From the NCBI RefSeq assembly GCF_000412635.1, contig NZ_ASTG01000013.1, positions 86,138 to 150,137 of the forward strand: a stretch of 64,000 nt of DNA, given 5' to 3'. The notes beneath the pieces are model-generated. The model was given only the letters and a program-made list of their open reading frames with translations, did not search any database and was not told the DNA's origin. The position numbers and the translations under genes were made by a program. Positions 61,422 through 64,000 of this stretch are shown here, piece after piece; position 1 is the stretch's first letter, and each line of letters begins with the position of its first letter. The DNA comes from Sphingobium bisphenolivorans. GTDB lineage: Bacteria > Pseudomonadota > Alphaproteobacteria > Sphingomonadales > Sphingomonadaceae.

Positions 61422-64000
61422 TCACCCATGGGCTACGGCCATCGCCTCGTGCATCGCCATCGCCGCCTCGAACACGCCCACGCCGACGGCCGCCATGTGG
61501 CCGCTGTCCACGATCTCCGCCCCCATCGGCGCCAACAGCACCGGTGCCGCGACATGCTCACCGCCCGGCAGCGCCGCGAGCAGCGCATCGATGTTCGGCA
61601 CGTCGTGCGCACCCAGCGCTTCCTTCACCACCTCTGCCGCATGCTCCGTGGCCACAGGCGACTGTGCCTGAGCCAGCGCGACCAGCGCGGCATTTCCATC
61701 AAAGGCCGGCAAGTCGATCGACTGCGCCAGCAATCCCTGATGATCGCCGAGGTCAGGCTGATCGGCCGGTGCGGCATCCGCCAAGTGCGGCGCGTCTGCC
61801 TGATCCGACAGGGTTGCATGATCTTGCGCGGCATCTTCGCGGCCATGGCCGCTCTGCTCGACAGGTTGCTGGACCCTATGGTCCGCCTGATCGTCCGCCG
61901 GAGCGAGCGAGGTCGAGCTGCTGTCGCCGGCCGCCGACTCCGCCGTGACGCTGCCGGTAGGTGCAGTATCGACAAGGATCGGCGCGCTGTCCGTCGTGGT
62001 CGGCACGCGCTGCGGCTCGCTCACCGCCTCGGCAGCACCGGCAACGGCCACCAGGCTGGCTGCAACCAGCGCCTGATTGAAGCCGCTCGTGGCCGTTTCC
62101 ATCGTCTTGGCCGGATCGCTGCTGGCACTGGTGGCGAAGCCTGCGTCCGCCGCTGTGCCTTGGCTGCCGTCCGTGCGCGTGAACTGGGTCTCGCCATGGA
62201 CCACGACCTGCCCGTTTGCAGCCGTGTAGCTCATGCCCGCGGACTTCAGGTTGATCGAAGCGATACCCAGGTCCACAAGCGACCGGAACTCGCCCGCTTG
62301 CGCGATGCCGTCGCTATTGGCATCCTGCCACACCCCGAACTTCGCGAAGTCGGCATCGGCGGCAGACAATATCCCGTCATGATTGCTGTCATAGCGGGCC
62401 GCCAGCCCCTCAAGGTCGGTGCTGCCATCGACGGAGAAGACGATCTCCGACCCGTCGTTGACCAGATGATCGCCATTCTTGTCGATCGCCAGGATGCCGT
62501 CATTGGGATCGACCCATGCGGTGGCAACGGCATGGCCGTCACCGGCATAGTCGAAGCGGACGCCTGCGGACTGACCGAGGAAGCGAACGCCATTGCCGTC
62601 CAGGTCGAGGACCACAGGGTTCGTCGGATCGTCAATGAAGACGTGGAGATTGGACGTTGTGGTCGTGTCTCCATCCGTATCCGTTGCCGAGATCGTGAAG
62701 TTCAAATTGAGATCGGGCGGCAGAACCGTCTTGGTGACGTCGACGGAGGTGAAGCGCACCCCCTGCCCGCCGTTCGTGACGCTTGTTCCACTCACCTCGA
62801 TCCTGTTGAATTCGGACAAGGTCGGGTCGAGCGTCAATGTCCCGCTATTGGTGCTGATTATATAATCACGCCCTTCGACCACCGTGCCCTGCGCGGTGTC
62901 CTTGTAGAAGTTGACGTGAACGGTCATCGAACCCGACGACACATTCATGCTGTCCCACTTCAGCGCCAGCTTGCTGACATATTCGACGTTCGTCAGCGCC
63001 GCGCTATTGCCGGCCGTTCCAGGATTGTGGAACTCCATGGTGAAGCTTTCCTGGTACCCGACAAACTGGTTATCGACACCAAAGCCCTGCTGTCCGGAAT
63101 TGACACCCGCGCCGCTGCCAGTGAATTCGATGCGATAGTCAGGCGTCTCCAGGAACGGCGTCGGGCCGCCCGGGGACAAGCCGATGAGCGATACCGTCGA
63201 CGTGGTCGCAGCTTGCGGCGTCACCAGGTTGAACGCATAGCTGCCATTGCTGTTGACCTGCAGCGTGTAGACGGTGACCGGAGCCAGAGGCCCGGCGCCA
63301 TCGGGGTCGGAGCTAGCCGTCAGCAGCGCACCCGACGCGTTCTGCGTCACGGCGTAGGTGACCCCGCTCGGCGGCGTACCCGTGATGCTGAAGCTGCCAT
63401 GCCCGTCGGCGCCTGGCGTGTAAGCAAAGCTGCCGGTGGTCGTCCCCGCGACATTCAGCATGGTTGCGTCCTGGAAGGTGCCCAATGTCGGCACATCATC
63501 CGTTACGCTGACATTGACCTGCCCGTTGGCGGTGTCGCCGTCATTGTCGCTCGCCTGAACGATGGCATAGCCAAGGCTCTGCGTCTGCGCGGCGTTCGCC
63601 AGCGCATGCGGCAGATTATCGGACAGGGTCGCCGTCACCGTCACCGATCCGGTCGCCCCGGCCGCGATGCTCGCCGGAGCCGTCAAGATCAGCGTGATTG
63701 CGACCGCTCCGCCCGCCGTGCCCAGATGGCCGGTGATCTGCGTGGCGCTGTCGCGCACCCAGACAATATCCGTGCCCGCGCCGTCGAGGTTGCTCACCAG
63801 ATGGCTGAGGTCGGTCGAGAAGCCGAAGCTGGAAAGCGCGTCAGAGCCCGCCGTAAAGGAAAGCGTAGGCAGGCTGTCGCTTTCCGTCGTGAGCCCAGGA
63901 TTGCTCCCCGTCGCACCAGCCGTGCCGAGCGCCGCTTCCTCGACCAGCAGCGTGATCGGCGTCGCATCAGCGGCAGGCGTGCCGTCGAGAATGGAGATGG
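61422..64000 (-). CDS. Large calcium-binding surface adhesin, C-terminal part (5' end outside window)
   Basis: The frame is open to the window edge, so this is the C-terminal 858 residues of a bigger protein. It is built of beta-sandwich VCBS/cadherin-like domains with repeated strands (for example DVPTLGTFQDATML and DTDGDTTTTSNLHVFIDD). A calcium-binding region follows with EF-hand-like acidic loops: DLDGNGVRF near 62585-62611, DKNGDHLVNDGSE, DSNHDGILSAADADF and DANSDGIAQAGEF down to about 62290. The C-terminal part is rich in Ala, Asp and His. No RTX nonapeptide array is visible here. Its operon position predicts secretion by the type I machinery downstream. A GTG at 63797 is internal. Confidence 0.85.
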   Translation of the reverse strand, partial: ISILDGTPAADATPITLLVEEAALGTAGATGSNPGLTTESDSLPTLSFTAGSDALSSFGFSTDLSHLVSNLDGAGTDIVWVRDSATQITGHLGTAGGAVAITLILTAPASIAAGATGSVTVTATLSDNLPHALANAAQTQSLGYAIVQASDNDGDTANGQVNVSVTDDVPTLGTFQDATMLNVAGTTTGSFAYTPGADGHGSFSITGTPPSGVTYAVTQNASGALLTASSDPDGAGPLAPVTVYTLQVNSNGSYAFNLVTPQAATTSTVSLIGLSPGGPTPFLETPDYRIEFTGSGAGVNSGQQGFGVDNQFVGYQESFTMEFHNPGTAGNSAALTNVEYVSKLALKWDSMNVSSGSMTVHVNFYKDTAQGTVVEGRDYIISTNSGTLTLDPTLSEFNRIEVSGTSVTNGGQGVRFTSVDVTKTVLPPDLNLNFTISATDTDGDTTTTSNLHVFIDDPTNPVVLDLDGNGVRFLGQSAGVRFDYAGDGHAVATAWVDPNDGILAIDKNGDHLVNDGSEIVFSVDGSTDLEGLAARYDSNHDGILSAADADFAKFGVWQDANSDGIAQAGEFRSLVDLGIASINLKSAGMSYTAANGQVVVHGETQFTRTDGSQGTAADAGFATSASSDPAKTMETATSGFNQALVAASLVAVAGAAEAVSEPQRVPTTTDSAPILVDTAPTGSVTAESAAGDSSSTSLAPADDQADHRVQQPVEQSGHGREDAAQDHATLSDQADAPHLADAAPADQPDLGDHQGLLAQSIDLPAFDGNAALVALAQAQSPVATEHAAEVVKEALGAHDVPNIDALLAALPGGEHVAAPVLLAPMGAEIVDSGHMAAVGVGVFEAAMAMHEAMAVAHG

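Noticed and set aside
63795..63797. GTG at 63797 as the start of the adhesin
   Set aside because: The frame continues upstream to the window edge with adhesin-like sequence, so the gene is 5'-partial and this codon is internal.

Overview
This window is a GC-rich, densely packed chromosomal segment from an alphaproteobacterium, most likely a member of the Sphingomonadaceae (a Sphingobium/Sphingomonas-like organism). The evidence is the combined presence of a GcrA cell-cycle regulator, the gene order trpF-trpB-trpA-accD-folC, split purS/purQ, a ceramide-glucosyltransferase-like (GT21-type) enzyme, and small dispersed palindromes (REP-like) of the type common in sphingomonads. The genus is an inference. 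No insertion sequence, prophage, integrase or CRISPR array was seen.

Layout. 1-1.8 kb: the 3' end of gyrA and a DUF952 gene. 2.2-4.3 kb: a divergent GT21-like glycosyltransferase and LpxL-like acyltransferase. 4.3-9.9 kb: the tryptophan/accD/folC operon and a small hypothetical gene. 9.9-13.4 kb: an AmpG-like transporter, a DUF2142 membrane protein and a PAP2 phosphatase. 13.4-16.6 kb: a minus-strand operon for pyruvate dehydrogenase E2, a thioesterase and dihydrolipoyl dehydrogenase. 16.8-24.2 kb: a universal stress protein, RNase R, a MOSC protein, a GT4 glycosyltransferase, RarA and an unknown protein. 24.2-31 kb: tRNA-Thr(TGT) and small housekeeping genes (DUF1232, glycine-zipper, EVE, 2OG-Fe oxygenase, FolB, GNAT, DUF1285, Nudix, CCA-adding enzyme). 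31-35 kb: a GGDEF-EAL protein and parC. 35.2-39.4 kb: the trehalose cluster otsB-GH15-otsA. 39.5-42.3 kb: purC, a TauE/SafE permease, purS and purQ. 42.6-49.7 kb: capsule/exopolysaccharide genes (tyrosine autokinase, Wza-type export lipoprotein, WecC, WecB, Ugd). 49.7-53.6 kb: an ABC-2 permease, gcrA and parE. 53.7-64 kb: a type I secretion and adhesin locus.

The most interesting region is 53.7-64 kb. A LapG-like cysteine protease (BTLCP family, all three catalytic residues visible) faces a minus-strand operon that encodes, in transcription order, a large calcium-binding surface protein running off the window, an OmpA-family protein, a TolC-family outer-membrane channel, a type I secretion ABC exporter, a SleB-type cell-wall hydrolase and an HlyD-type adaptor. 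This resembles the Lap biofilm-adhesin system, but with a peptidoglycan hydrolase and an OmpA protein built into the operon. The hydrolase reading frame is disrupted at a run of seven G. One more G would give a protein that ends in a perfect ATGA overlap with the adaptor start, so this is either an assembly or sequencing error or a slippery, possibly phase-variable, site.

Other points of note are an 11-bp perfect inverted repeat between the divergent pdhC and usp genes, a GANTC (CcrM-type) site between the ribosome binding site and the TTG start of gcrA, a 132-bp antisense overlap of the DUF2142 and PAP2 genes, a GGDEF-EAL protein with a GGNDF site, and a 608-bp region at 24.7-25.3 kb with no convincing gene.
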